In this document: positions 31,267 through 42,004 of the stretch, in pieces
Numbering within the stretch: the first letter of the stretch is position 1
Layout: the number at the start of each line of letters is the position of its first letter
Assembly: GCA_019828595.1 (NCBI GenBank)
Contig: JAHQRK010000015.1
Location: 1,054,001 to 1,118,000, forward strand
Reading direction: 5' to 3'
DNA from: Aphanomyces cochlioides
Lineage: Eukaryota > Oomycota > Saprolegniomycetes > Saprolegniales > Verrucalvaceae
Length of the DNA stretch: 64,000 nt
Made by a program: the position numbers and the translations under genes
The notes under the pieces: generated by a model
The model's database searches: none
What the model was told of the DNA's origin: nothing
What the model saw: only the letters and a program-made list of their open reading frames with translations

Positions 31267-33186
31267 GATGCTAATTTGAAAATGTCATGTGTAGCACACC
31301 CCAAGCAAACCCCGTCGTCAACATGCGCATTGCCTGGACTTTACTGCGATGATCTCTCAGAATTGTCAGCGTCCTGCTGGATTGGTCGGTACTTTCACAT
31401 GTTCCAGCTGCTTGTCCGTTGCCTGAGGTACCAAGAAGAGGTGGCCATCACCCGAGTAGAGGCTGGGAGCTTCTAAAAGTTCTCCCGTCGCGTCTGGGCG
31501 AGCCAGAGTGGCAGATCCTCATCATGTGTTACAGATACATCCAACTACATGTAGTCTTTGGACTGGAATATGGGTGAAGAAGCCTGTTTCGTCTTTGACT
31601 TCTTGGTTGAGGGGACAAAGTGACAGCGGTCCATGCAGAGTTCATGGAAAGAATATCTCCAAGAATTGTATTGCGTGGTGGTCATTACTGCCGACACCTT
31701 GACGCTAAAAACTGCTACTAGTACACACTACTGTACAGGAGACGAGGTATGACTGGCTAGAGTTGCTGGAATCCACTTGGATGTGGGTCAGGCGAAGCTT
31801 GAGACTCAAAGGGTTTGCGGATTTTTCTACTGTATTCTCCCACGGGGACAACAGCCAAGACGTGTCCCTCAGTGTAGTCGATCGTGGATTGCTGAAAAGA
31901 AGCTGCAAGACAGACGCCGCCGACGCTGCGGAGACTAAATGAAGAATGACTCTATGGTGGAGTTGACTATTCATTCGATCAAATAGAAAACTCCATTCTC
32001 GACGACTCTACCAACGGAAAGAGATGAAAGTCGTGTGGTGTCATCCATAAGACGGGTGGTCCAGCCTTGAATTTGCAGAGTGAAACCGACTGGTCCTTCT
32101 CTAGTCTCGTTTATGCGCTAGGTCTTGTTTTGGGTGCCTTGATGTCTGGGACGTTGCTTCTGTGTCGATCGAGTTTGGAGGGATAGCTTCCACGCCTTTG
32201 GTAATATTGTTGCACGCATTGTCCCCTCGACCATCGCGTCAATTCAAGGGTCTTCGTCAGAACGCCACCGCCAATCGAGCAGCAGATTTGCTACCAACTC
32301 GACAACTGGTGATTGAAGAGAGATTCATCAATAAATCGAATCACTTGTGATGGAATACTCGATGGTTTCGCCGTCTGTCAGTGTATTCCTAATCCCATTG
32401 TGGGGTGAGGAATGATTCTGGAAGTTGTCTCGCAAGTATTCACATAGAACTCACCGCTACTGCTCTCTACAAGGCACCATTGCTCCATATTTGATGTGGT
32501 CCATGGAAGAACAAGGCGAATAAAGTCCCTCCACTGGAGGCCACCACGCCAATGGTGTCGACAGAGTCACCGCGACAACCGAGGAAGCAATCCCTGCCTT
32601 CCAAAACTCAAAGGTTGGCTCGGTGACAGCAGCTCTGTACATTCTCCACGAGTACGCTGACGAAGGTAAAGTTGTGCAGGCTAGAAGAACATCAAATCTG
32701 CACGCCAAACGAGTGCACGGCATCGCAATGACTATACTCGGTGGCAACCTCGCCTCAATGGAACGACTTCGTCAGGTCAGCAAAACTGCCAACACACAAT
32801 TCGCAGTGAACTAGTGGGCATACTGCCGTTTCCTGTGCAATTCTATGATGCAAAGCTGCCTGAAAAGCTCGACGAAGTCTAGCCGTCGTGAGTGTCGCCT
32901 TGGCCAAAGTCTAGCAACTCGGTCTTGGAAAGACGAGCCGATGAACGATTTCATCGAGAATTGAATCGAATATTGATTCCAGCATGACCACGCAATAGTT
33001 TTTGCATATCTCGAGCGACAATCGGGCCATGATAGACCTACTAGCATGGATGGACGAGACAAGGCAAGCAAACCGCTCACGTCGATGGAATCTCCTCAAG
33101 CTGCCACGAGATTGCAAAGCAAGGGCGAGAATGCTACCTCGTCTTTCGATATTTGATGGCAGCCTAACAATTCAATTCACTCGGCA
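31267..33186. other. Intergenic, nothing firmly recognised
   Basis: No gene with support. A plus frame at 32623-32814 has a faint histone-fold look but is not convincing. The last bases before 33187 read CAATTCAATTCACT, a weak initiator. Confidence 0.45.
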
Positions 33187-34041
33187 ATGTTCACATCGTT
33201 CGCCCCACTCTTGCTCGCCTTTGCCACAATCGTTCATGGCCATGGAAACCTCGTGAGTCCAGAGCCGACTTGGAAGTCTGGTGTCAATGACATCACTCAA
33301 TTCTGCGGCACTATCGATGGCCCAAAAGTCCTTCCTGGGGACCAATACAACACGAGCCCTCAAGCAAACGCAGCAGCCTTCACATCGCATTTCAAGGCTT
33401 CATCCTACTCGTCGTTGAAAGCTCTCGTTGTGGCCAACCCTGGGGCCTGCGGAACTTGTGGAAAAACTCTGGCCTCTGGTACCCCACGGGCTTTTCCCTC
33501 TGATGGATTCGTCAGGTGGCACCATGGATCCGGCGAAGGTTTTACACCCTCTCATGAAGGCCCTTGTGAAGTTTGGTGCGATAGCAATCTCGCTTTCCAA
33601 GATGACAACTGCTCTCGAAATCTTCCATCCGGTGACATGAAAGTTGATGCCTCCAAGTGCAGAGGTGCCAAACTGCTCACGGTCTATTGGCTTGCTTTGC
33701 AATCTCCTGCATGGCAAATTTATATCAATTGCGTTCCGTTGAGTGGTGGTGGAGCTCCAAGCCCTCCTTCGTCGGGACCAAGTCCATCCCCAACCACGCG
33801 CCCCTCCCCATCCCCCTCGTCATCAAAGCCATCGACATCCAAACCCCCAACGAACCCAAGTTCAAAGCCTCCAACTCCTTCAACCAGTAGGCCTTCGCAA
33901 GGTGGTGGCGTTGCTGTATACCAGCAATGTGGTGGCAGCAACTACAACGGTCCAACGCAGTGTCAATCAGGTTTGACCTGTAAGTCGTGGTCACAATGGT
34001 ACTCCCAATGTATTCCCCAAGGCAGTGCCAGACGCCTGTAA
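33187..34041 (+). CDS. AA17-type LPMO with one CBM1 module
   Basis: 284 residues, intact and intronless. Signal peptide 1-18, then mature His19 (HGNLVSPEPTW). The catalytic module has FCGTIDGPKVLPG, GACGTCG, WHHGSGEG, the second copper His123 ([10 protein letters not shown]) and WQIYINC. A Pro/Ser/Lys linker (PSPTTRPSPSPSSSKPS and similar) leads to one CBM1 (about 243-278; VYQQCGG, SQWYSQC) and a short basic tail IPQGSARRL. The QGSAR tail resembles QGTARS after the first CBM1 of the gene at 54247, which carries a second CBM1 there; this gene may have lost one. The CGCC-TTACA element was not found upstream. Confidence 0.9.
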   Translation: MFTSFAPLLLAFATIVHGHGNLVSPEPTWKSGVNDITQFCGTIDGPKVLPGDQYNTSPQANAAAFTSHFKASSYSSLKALVVANPGACGTCGKTLASGTPRAFPSDGFVRWHHGSGEGFTPSHEGPCEVWCDSNLAFQDDNCSRNLPSGDMKVDASKCRGAKLLTVYWLALQSPAWQIYINCVPLSGGGAPSPPSSGPSPSPTTRPSPSPSSSKPSTSKPPTNPSSKPPTPSTSRPSQGGGVAVYQQCGGSNYNGPTQCQSGLTCKSWSQWYSQCIPQGSARRL

Positions 34042-35214
34042 TTCAATTTGTGTACGACGAATACAGAAGTCAAAGCGGTCATTGCATATTAGCTTGTGTT
34101 TATGTGATAAGAGCTAGACTAATACCTATTGAATGTTCGATCCACCCCATCTTTCATTGGTTTTGGGTATAGGGAGGACCTGAGGGGCAAGGCAAGCACT
34201 CCAATTTTCGCTGAAACATTTTATCGAACAACTATCGTTGTAAGGGCCAAGAGAGCAAGCTCTTCAGGTTCGAATCAAGAGCTTATTGGCCTTTTTGAAT
34301 GCGCAGTGATTTGTATATGGAGTACTGTTTCAAGAGCTTGGCATTCCTCCAGTCATGCTTGCTGCAGCAGGGGCAATTGTCCGCATGAACGCAAACTGTC
34401 GTGGGTTGTGCTGGATAACATGTCCGTTGAGAATCAAAAGTTGTCTCTCAAACAGCATTCCAGGATGATAACTGGGCTTTTTTGGTCGTTTCTTGAAGAA
34501 TTTGTTGCGATTTTACTCAGTCCCTTCATACGTAGGTCTGAATCAACCTAGGTAACGTAATGGTGCCGCCAGCACTTTCGACATTGCACATGTGTTACAC
34601 CGACAACAAAAAGCCAGTACTATGACAAAAGAGTTGGACGACAACCTCTGGACACACACCTCGTCCATTGCAATCAAATCAGCGCATTGTTCAGCATGCC
34701 GCATGCCTTACTTTGAAAGCACAACGTATAAACCGCTTGGATTAGCCATTTTTCGCTGGCGAAACGGACTTGAACTTGGCTGAAATTGCCTCGTTCTGCC
34801 TATCGTGCAATGCAACCTGCTGCTTGGTTGCGGTGAAACGAAGACCATGCGTTTGACAACCTATATGCAGATGTCCAAGAGGTCTCAGCCTGGTAGGGGA
34901 AGCACAGTTCGACTGTCAGCAGTGTACGGAACAGAGAGCATGATTGGTGTCGAAAACGAACCAACCAAATGTTTCAACCCGAGGGGTGATTCCCCCTGCA
35001 TTTACATCTCTCCTGCACCGCACAATGTCGATACTCCGTTGTTGGACGATCCACTAGGTTCTTCTACATAGCTTCTCGTCAGTATAAACGCGTCGAAAAG
35101 TCCCATTTCAGCGGATCTGTGGAGGGGAAGCTCGAGAAACGATAACTTTGATGCGTTGCGATTTGGTCAAAGAGTACAGTACTTTGCGGGACTTCGAGCA
35201 TCACCTGATCGACA
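34042..35214. other. Intergenic, first unit of a direct repeat
   Basis: No gene recognised. 35071-35182 is a copy of 35373-35484 (offset 302), which lies inside the inverted-repeat arm that follows. Confidence 0.5.
35071..35182 (+). repeat. Direct repeat, about 112 bases (first copy)
   Basis: GCTTCTCGTCAGTATAAACG through GGTCAAAGAG, matching 35373-35484 with a few differences; a third copy is the mirror at 37994-38105. Confidence 0.85.
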
Positions 35215-35372
35215 ACCTATCTCTCGCCTATGATGCGTGGTTGTCGGATTACTCCATCTTCGGCATATGTGGAGGACAACCCACGACGTCAGCTGTGAGT
35301 TCGACTGTCGACATAACGTCAACCGACTCCGGTTTGCATAAAACTTGGCTCAAACCACAAGCCCTTGCCGCT

Positions 35373-35484
35373 GCTTCTCGTCAGTATAAACGCATCGAAA
35401 AGTCCCATCTCTGCGGATCTGTGGAGGGGAAGCTCGAGAAATGATAACTTTGATGCGTTGCGATTTGGTCAAAGAGAACAGTAC
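35373..35484 (+). repeat. Direct repeat, about 112 bases (second copy)
   Basis: See 35071-35182. Confidence 0.85.
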
Positions 35485-35604
35485 GTTCGAACATCACCTG
35501 AACGACAAGAGCATATGAAAGAGATACAAAAAACGCACTCATTCAGTCGTGTAGAGGCTTCGCAGTGTTGATAGATCTCAAAGTAGCTCGAAAGTGCAGA
35601 AAAG

Positions 35605-35620
35605 CGCCTCGTGTTTACAT
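35605..35620 (+). promoter_or_regulatory. CGCC-TTACA upstream element
   Basis: CGCCTCGTGTTTACAT, 102 bases before the ATG at 35707. Confidence 0.6.
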
Positions 35621-35706
35621 TCGACTGTACGCTGTACATCACTTCTCGACACTCCAAGCAACCATTGACAGCAGCAAGTCACCCTCATTTTTCAATTCAC
35701 TTCGAT

Positions 35707-36563
35707 ATGTTCACGACCATCGCTGCTGTTGTCTTGGCCTTGGCCACCACTGCCCATGGCCATGGGTTGATGGTCGACCCTGCCCCAACTTTCAACTCTG
35801 GCGTCAACGATGTCACTGCTTACTGCGGCACGATGAACGGCAACCAAGTTCTCCCTGGGGGCTCCTACAGCACCAGCCCCGAAGCCAACGCCGCTTCGTT
35901 CACCAAGCAATTCAAGGCGTCGTCTTACAAGACACTCAAGGGCCTTGTCTCTGCTCACCCTGGTGGCTGCGGTACCTGCGGTAACACCAACCCAAACGGC
36001 ACACCCCGAAGCCTCCCCTCAAGTGGCAAGGCTCGCTGGCGCCATGGCGATGGTGAAGGCTTTACGCCCTCCCACACTGGGCCTTGTGAAGTCTGGTGCG
36101 ACAACAACCTCGCCTACCACAACGACAACTGTGCTTCCAACATTCCCGATGGCACAATGCCACTCGACACCTCCAAGTGCAATGGAGCGAGCCGCATGAC
36201 GGTGTACTGGTTGGCTCTTCACACTGCTGAGTGGCAAATCTACTTGAACTGCATTCCATTGACCAAGAGCGGCGGTGGTCCACCTTCGCCTCCTTCTCCC
36301 CAAGCCCTCCTTCTCCCCCTTCTCCACCATCACCCCCTTCTCCACCATCACCCCCTTCGCCCCCAAGCAACCGGCCATCCAACCGTCCCACAGTCAAGCC
36401 CAGCCAGAAGCCAACCCCAAAGCCACCTTCCAACGGTGGCGGTGGCAGCGGCGTCGCCGTGTACCAGCAATGTGGCGGTCGCAACTACAATGGCCCGACG
36501 AACTGCCAACAAGGCTTGAACTGCAAGGCGTGGTCCGAGTGGTACTCGCAATGCGTCCCTTAA
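35707..36563 (+). pseudogene. AA17-type LPMO with one CBM1, single-base frameshift
   Basis: The left-arm twin of the intact minus-strand gene at 37771. The reading MFTTIAAVVLALATTAHG, mature HGLMVDP and everything to the linker are the same. At 36298-36301 there are four C where the twin has five, which shifts the frame into an [10 protein letters not shown] reading. This copy also has one 18-base linker unit fewer. The CBM1 (VYQQCGG, SEWYSQC) is intact in the shifted frame and ends VP with TAA at 36561, against IP in the twin. With one C restored the gene would be open, so a sequencing or polishing error is a real possibility. Confidence 0.9.
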
Positions 36564-36905
36564 ACACTTTCTTTGTATTAAACCAGAATGAAATGCTATA
36601 TGTGATGTACCTAGACATGGTTGTGTACATTTTCATCGATGCTGCTACCTTTCGTGACTCCTCTTGAAAGCTGTTAAACTCTCTTAAAGTGTAGATACAC
36701 TGTCTTTCAACAACACGGTTGACTCCTTCCACGGCGTGACTACAGTAGACCCTGCCGAGTAACTTGGAGAATGTCATTGTTCTAGAGTCAAGCGGACAAA
36801 ATCATGATTGATAAAACGTTTACTTTCATTCAAACCACTTAGTGAATGCAATTCCTATTGGAAGGCCAACTGGGAAACATACAAAGAGAACCGCCTTAAG
36901 GAATA
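36554..36905. other. Loop of inverted repeat 2
   Basis: About 350 bases that hold the 3' ends of the two converging LPMO genes and nothing else recognised. Confidence 0.7.
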
Positions 36906-37771
36906 CATTGCGAGTACCACTCGGACCACGCCTTGCAGTTCAAGCCTTGTTGGCAGTTCGTCGGGCCATTGTAGTTGCGACCGCCACATTGCTGGTACAC
37001 GGCGACGCCGCTGCCACCGCCACCGTTGGAAGGTGGCTTTGGGGTTGGCTTCTGGCTGGGCTTGACTGTGGGACGGTTGGATGGCCGGTTGCTTGGGGGC
37101 GAAGGGGGTGATGGTGGAGAAGGGGGTGATGGTGGAGAAGGGGGTGATGGTGGAGAAGGGGGAGAAGGAGGGCTTGGGGGAGAAGGAGGCGAAGGTGGAC
37201 CACCGCCGCTCTTGGTCAATGGAATGCAGTTCAAGTAGATTTGCCACTCAGCAGTGTGAAGAGCCAACCAGTACACCGTCATGCGGCTCGCTCCATTGCA
37301 CTTGGAGGTGTCGAGTGGCATTGTGCCATCGGGAATGTTGGAAGCACAGTTGTCGTTGTGGTAGGCGAGGTTGTTGTCGCACCAGACTTCACAAGGCCCA
37401 GTGTGGGAGGGCGTAAAGCCTTCACCATCGCCATGGCGCCAGCGAGCCTTGCCACTTGAGGGGAGGCTTCGGGGTGTGCCGTTTGGGTTGGTGTTACCGC
37501 AGGTACCGCAGCCACCAGGGTGAGCAGAGACAAGGCCCTTGAGTGTCTTGTAAGACGACGCCTTGAATTGCTTGGTGAACGAAGCGGCGTTGGCTTCGGG
37601 GCTGGTGCTGTAGGAGCCCCCAGGGAGAACTTGGTTGCCGTTCATCGTGCCGCAGTAAGCAGTGACATCGTTGACGCCAGAGTTGAAAGTTGGGGCAGGG
37701 TCGACCATCAACCCATGGCCATGGGCAGTGGTGGCCAAGGCCAAGACAACAGCAGCGATGGTCGTGAACAT
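36896..37771 (-). CDS. AA17-type LPMO with one CBM1 module
   Basis: 291 residues, intact and intronless. Signal peptide 1-18, mature His19 (HGLMVDPAPTF); YCGTMNG, GGCGTCG, RHGDGEG, second copper His123 (SHTGPCEVWC), WQIYLNC. The linker is a run of PPS triplets (about ten, made of three 18-base units plus shorter ones) followed by NRPSNRP and [10 protein letters not shown]. One CBM1 at about 256-291 ends SEWYSQCIP. An in-frame ATG at 37867 would add 32 residues; 37771 is chosen because it gives a clean signal peptide and matches all paralogs. The gene runs towards its broken twin, tail to tail. Confidence 0.92.
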   Translation of the reverse strand: MFTTIAAVVLALATTAHGHGLMVDPAPTFNSGVNDVTAYCGTMNGNQVLPGGSYSTSPEANAASFTKQFKASSYKTLKGLVSAHPGGCGTCGNTNPNGTPRSLPSSGKARWRHGDGEGFTPSHTGPCEVWCDNNLAYHNDNCASNIPDGTMPLDTSKCNGASRMTVYWLALHTAEWQIYLNCIPLTKSGGGPPSPPSPPSPPSPPSPPSPPSPPSPPSPPSPPSPPSNRPSNRPTVKPSQKPTPKPPSNGGGGSGVAVYQQCGGRNYNGPTNCQQGLNCKAWSEWYSQCIP

Positions 37772-38263
37772 ATCGAAGTGAATTGAAAAATGAGGGTGAC
37801 TTGCTGCTGTCAATGGTTGCTTGGAGTGTCGAGAAGTGATGTACAGCGTACAGTCGAATGTAAACACGAGGCGCTTTTCTGCACTTTCGAGCTACTTTGA
37901 GATCTATCAACACTGCGAAGCCTCTACACGACTGAATGAGTGCGTTTTTTGTATCTCTTTCATATGCTCTTGTCGTTCAGGTGATGTTCGAACGTACTGT
38001 TCTCTTTGACCAAATCGCAACGCATCAAAGTTATCATTTCTCGAGCTTCCCCTCCACAGATCCGCAGAGATGGGACTTTTCGATGCGTTTATACTGACGA
38101 GAAGCAGCGGCAAGGGCTTGTGGTTTGAGCCAAGTTTTATGCAAACCGGAGTCGGTTGACGTTATGTCGACAGTCGAACTCACAGCTGACGTCGTGGGTT
38201 GTCCTCCACATATGCCGAAGATGGAGTAATCCGACAACCACGCATCATAGGCGAGAGATAGGT
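36906..38263 (-). repeat. Inverted repeat 2, right arm
   Basis: Mirror of 35215-36553, 19 bases longer because of one extra 18-base linker unit and one extra C. Confidence 0.95.
37858..37873 (-). promoter_or_regulatory. CGCC-TTACA upstream element
   Basis: Mirror copy of 35605-35620, 102 bases before the ATG at 37771. Confidence 0.6.
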
Positions 38264-39122
38264 GGCGAGTCCAACTTTATTTTTCGAAGAGTGCGACAAC
38301 GTGCGCCATTGCAAATACTCTACGGGTTCTTCTTCCATGCGTTCTTTCTGACTTTTTGTCACGGCGCCAATCCAGACAACCTTCATGAGGTCAGACAGAG
38401 GCAGCAGAACGACCGATTTGAGGAAGTTCGTCAACCTAGGGTCTATCCGGATAATTTCCAATCACGCATAAAGTCGACACACTGAGACAAGACTCGATCA
38501 TGCTTGGTTGGACAACCAGTGATTGATCCCTACAAAATTCAGTGCTGAGAGATGGCGAAGCAGGGGTCGAGTGTGACCCGAAGGGAGAGCCCCCTTGCGT
38601 GCGAACACCTATTGAGTCAATCCTCCTCGTAATTAACTGCATGGTGGTTGCGAAGCCGTATCACCACCTCGATCCAACATGCACCGAGACTTGTACAGTG
38701 TCATCCAAACGAACCAAAGTGAGGATCTACATACCTTCAGACTTAGCAAAATTATCCGGATAGTGCATAGGTTAACGAATGTCATGACTCGGATAGCCAG
38801 ACTGTTCTTCTTGATATTCGTCATGCTTTGGTGTTGTTGGTCGACTCATCCACTCACCTGGCGGCATAATCACCGCCAGTACACGCCAAGTGCCTTGATC
38901 CTCTTCTTACTTGAATACCACAACAGTGGGCAAACGCAATAATTGTCGTGGGAGTTGGGCTGGTGGTCATTTGACGAGGGTGTGGTGGTTCCAGGACGAA
39001 GATTTTGATAAAGGTCAATACTGTTCTCAGGTCATACATTGAGCCCACAGACAGGGACAGTCAGTCGGTGCTATAGACGATGTTACGCCCAACCAATCCG
39101 TGACGCAATCGCGAGGGTGATT
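38264..39122. other. Intergenic, nothing recognised
   Basis: Short frames only, none similar to a known family. Confidence 0.5.
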
Positions 39123-39138
39123 CGCCTAGTGCTTACAT
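39123..39138 (+). promoter_or_regulatory. CGCC-TTACA upstream element
   Basis: CGCCTAGTGCTTACAT, 240 bases before the ATG at 39363. In this subclade the element sits 230-270 bases out, against 79-102 in the other. Confidence 0.6.
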
Positions 39139-39327
39139 TCCAAGCGTACAGTGGTAGTTGTTGCGTCGAAACAACACTGGACTGCAAGTCCATCGACGTC
39201 AACATTCCAGTTGTTTCAAATCCTCTAGAGATGCACGTGACAACGATGACTTCATGCAATTTGGGTTTTGAAGTACTACACCCGGCAGCTTTCTTTTGAC
39301 GAGACGTTTTGGAACCCTCTCTCCACA

Positions 39328-39344
39328 TCATTATTCAATTTTCC
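39328..39344 (+). promoter_or_regulatory. Oomycete initiator element
   Basis: TCATTATTCAATTTTCC, 35 bases before the ATG at 39363. Confidence 0.7.
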
Positions 39345-39362
39345 CCGCTTGAGCCAACGACC

Positions 39363-40184
39363 ATGGTCTCTGCTTCGACTGCAATTGCTGCTGCCCTTCT
39401 TGCCACAACGACCTATGTCGATGCTCACGGCACCCTCGCCAAGCCTGCACTCAAGTTCACGGGGCCTAACTATGCTGGTGACTTCTATGCCCTTGTCCCC
39501 ATGTCGGCGCTCAAGCCCCAACCTGGTGATATCTTCACCAACTTCCCCGACTGGAACAAGAATGCCGCGTCTTTTGGACGTGCCTTTAAGGCCTCGCAAT
39601 ACAAGTCGTTCAAGGAGTTCATCCTCAAGGACCAAGATCTATCCAAGGGTCGATTCTCCAACCCAAAGACTCCCGAGTGTGGTTTCACTGACCCCAACGG
39701 TCCGGTTGTGTCGTTGTCTGATCAACTTGAATGGTACGGTGGTGAAATGAACCACCCTGGCCCTTGTGAAGTCTGGTGCGACGATGAACTCGTTGTCCCG
39801 TTCAACACCAACTGTGCCGCGACCTACCCAACCGGCAAGATCCCCTACAACAAGGCTAAGTGTGTCGGCAAGAACCGTTTGACCTTGTACTGGATGTCGA
39901 CACTTCTCGAGTGGCAAGTGTACACGGACTGTGCTCACATTGGTAATGGCAATGGCGGGGGATCAAGTCCTTCGTCGGTACCATCGCCTTCCAACCAACC
40001 CTCCAACCGCCCTTCGCCAGCACCCAGCCAGAAGCCCGCGCCTGGTCCTCCCTCCAGCGATGGTGCTGCTGCTGCTGCCTATCAGCAATGTGGTGGCAAG
40101 AACTTCAATGGCCCCAAGCAATGCCAACAAAATTTGACTTGCAAGCAGATGAACGAGTGGTACTCTCAATGCGTGCCCAAGTAA
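39363..40184 (+). CDS. LPMO of the second subclade (HGTL type) with one CBM1
   Basis: 273 residues, intact and intronless. Signal peptide 1-21 (ends YVDA), mature His22 (HGTLAKPALKF). It differs from the other group through its N-terminal third (NYAGDFYALVPMSALKPQPGD) but shares KASQYKSFKEF, the copper motif NHPGPCEVWC (second His131), LTLYW and WQVYTDC. It lacks the CGTMDGP cysteine loop and the WHHG. The linker is short ([18 protein letters not shown]) and the single CBM1 (about 240-273) ends [10 protein letters not shown]. Placement in AA17 is inferred from the shared copper motifs; a sister family is possible. Only intact member of this subclade in the window. The ATG at 39363 is preferred over 39309 for its signal peptide and initiator. 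Confidence 0.88.
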   Translation: MVSASTAIAAALLATTTYVDAHGTLAKPALKFTGPNYAGDFYALVPMSALKPQPGDIFTNFPDWNKNAASFGRAFKASQYKSFKEFILKDQDLSKGRFSNPKTPECGFTDPNGPVVSLSDQLEWYGGEMNHPGPCEVWCDDELVVPFNTNCAATYPTGKIPYNKAKCVGKNRLTLYWMSTLLEWQVYTDCAHIGNGNGGGSSPSSVPSPSNQPSNRPSPAPSQKPAPGPPSSDGAAAAAYQQCGGKNFNGPKQCQQNLTCKQMNEWYSQCVPK

Positions 40185-40921
40185 ATTTAGTCGTGTTGTG
40201 ATGTGATGTCGTGTTGAAATGAATATGAAAATACCTTGAACAAACTGTTTGATCTTCTCTTTGGTCTACTCTCAAAAGATCGTAGTGAGCATTGTCGCAG
40301 TATATTGTGACGATTAAAAGTGTCGAGCAGCAATAGACGCCACAACGGCATCGCAGTAAGAGAACTTTTGTGACGGCGACTCGAAGTGTACGTTGCCCAC
40401 ACTGTTTTTCTCTAAAGGCTCTACGCGAATCGGGGCCAACCAGGCTTTCGATCCATCCAATGTCTCTCACTAATATGGACTTCTTCCAACCATGGCTAGA
40501 AGAACAAATCCATGGCAAAAGAACGATGTTATTCTCATCATAATTACATCTCGCAATCGGGGGCTGTCGAGCATGTTGCATCACCAGTAGCCACCTCGCG
40601 AGCTGGCTCTAGTATGTTTCGACGTGTGGATGCCATCTTTCGACAGGTTCTTTAAGATATACGTGCTAAGTGTACCAATCGTTACTACTGAGGACTTATC
40701 CCAAGCAGAAATAAGCTCAACCCTCGACGGCCTGACGACTATGCGTCGTATTTACACTTGCTGATTGTTCGCCACTACCGGCGAGGAATGTGCCAGCCAT
40801 CCGTTCATTGTCTTGAGCTGTACACAGTCGGCTTCGACATGTCGTCGTCTCCTTCAGGTCTTGGAATCAAATCTTCGTCAGGATAGAATCAGTCCAAGAT
40901 CGCAACGAGGCCAAAATTATT
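40185..40921. other. Intergenic, nothing recognised
   Basis: Includes GTCGTATTTACACTTGC near 40746, a weak version of the CGCC-TTACA element. Confidence 0.4.
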
Positions 40922-40937
40922 CGCCTAGCAATTACAT
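40922..40937 (+). promoter_or_regulatory. CGCC-TTACA upstream element
   Basis: CGCCTAGCAATTACAT, 267 bases before the ATG at 41189; the weakest of the nine. Confidence 0.5.
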
Positions 40938-41188
40938 GTCATGTACCCATTCCGTTCTTTTCATCCACTCGAGAACTGGACCGGCAGTCTCTACTCAAAC
41001 TCTGTCTGTGAGTGCGTATGGAGGTCAAGACGTCTGCTCATGCGACGGAACAGATGCTACGTTTGACAATGATTACTGCAGGTTCTACCAAGACTGGCTC
41101 TGTTTGATGAGGATCTCACTCAAGGTGGATAACTTTTCAGGAGATGCTTGGACCCCCTGAACCACAATTAAACTCCCTCTCTTCGACC

Positions 41189-42004
41189 ATGGTCTCTGCT
41201 TCGACTGCAATTGCTGCTGCCCTTCTTGCCACAACGACCTATGTCGATGCTCACGGCACCCTCGCCAAGCCTGCACTCAAGTTCACGGGGCCTAACTATG
41301 CTGGTGACTTCTATGCCCTTGTCCCCATGTCGGCGCTCAAGCCCCAACCTGGTGATATCTTCACCAACTTCCCCGACTGGAACAAGAATGCCGCGTCTTT
41401 TGGACGTGCCTTTAAGGCCTCGCAATACAAGTCGTTCAAGGAGTTCATCCTCAAGGACCAAGATCTATCCAAGGGTCGATTCTCCAACCCCAAAACTCCC
41501 GAGTGTGGTTTCACTGACCCCAACGGTCCGGTTGTGTCGTTGCCTGATCAATTGGAATGGTACGGTGGTCAAATGAACCACCCTGGCCCTTGTGAAGTCT
41601 GGTGCGACGATGAACTCGTTGTCCCTTTCAATACCAACTGCGCGCAGGCCAATCCCAAGGGAATCATCCCTTACGATAAGGCCAAATGCGTCGGCAAGAA
41701 CCGTCTGACATTGTACTGAATGTCGACTCTTCTCGAGAGGCAAGTGTACACTGACTGCGCTCACATTGGCAATGGTAATGGTGGAGGATCAAGTCCTTCG
41801 TCTGCCCCTTCGCCCTCCAACCAACCGTCGAACCGCCCTTCGCCGACTCCGAGCCAGAAGCCTGCGCCTGGTCCTCCATCCAGCGGTGGTGCTGCGGCTG
41901 TGTACCAGCAATGTGGTGGTAAGAACTTTAACGGTCCCAAGCAATGCCAGCAAGGTTTGACGTGCAAGGTGTACAACGAATGGTACTCCCAATGCATTCC
42001 TTAA
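41189..42004 (+). pseudogene. LPMO of the second subclade, one stop codon
   Basis: The first roughly 300 bases are, as far as I can see, identical to 39363-39660; the next part is closer to the genes at 47390 and 49681, so the gene is a mosaic. The Trp codon of LTLYW is TGA (41717-41719). Two codons on, the Trp of LEWQVYTD is AGG (Arg). Downstream the frame is open through a linker ([18 protein letters not shown]) and a CBM1 ending NEWYSQCIP at 42004. The identity to 39363 begins within a few bases of the ATG; a good initiator is missing upstream. Confidence 0.9.

Larger units (their letters stand above)
35215..36553 (+). repeat. Inverted repeat 2, left arm
   Basis: Reverse complement of 36906-38263. 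Paired positions sum to 73478 up to the linker repeat and 73459 after it, a 19-base difference. The match starts at ACCTATCTCTCGCC and ends within the last Cys codon of the CBM1. Confidence 0.95.

Noticed and set aside
32530..32814. Possible histone H2A-like pseudogene (VTAALYILHEYADEG, LHAKRVHGIAM)
   Set aside because: A few positions resemble the H2A fold, but the N-terminal half does not, no start is evident and the similarity could be chance. A profile search would settle it.
34262..34276. AGGTTCGAATC, a perfect Pol III box B
   Set aside because: No box A at the right distance and no T stem; taken as chance.
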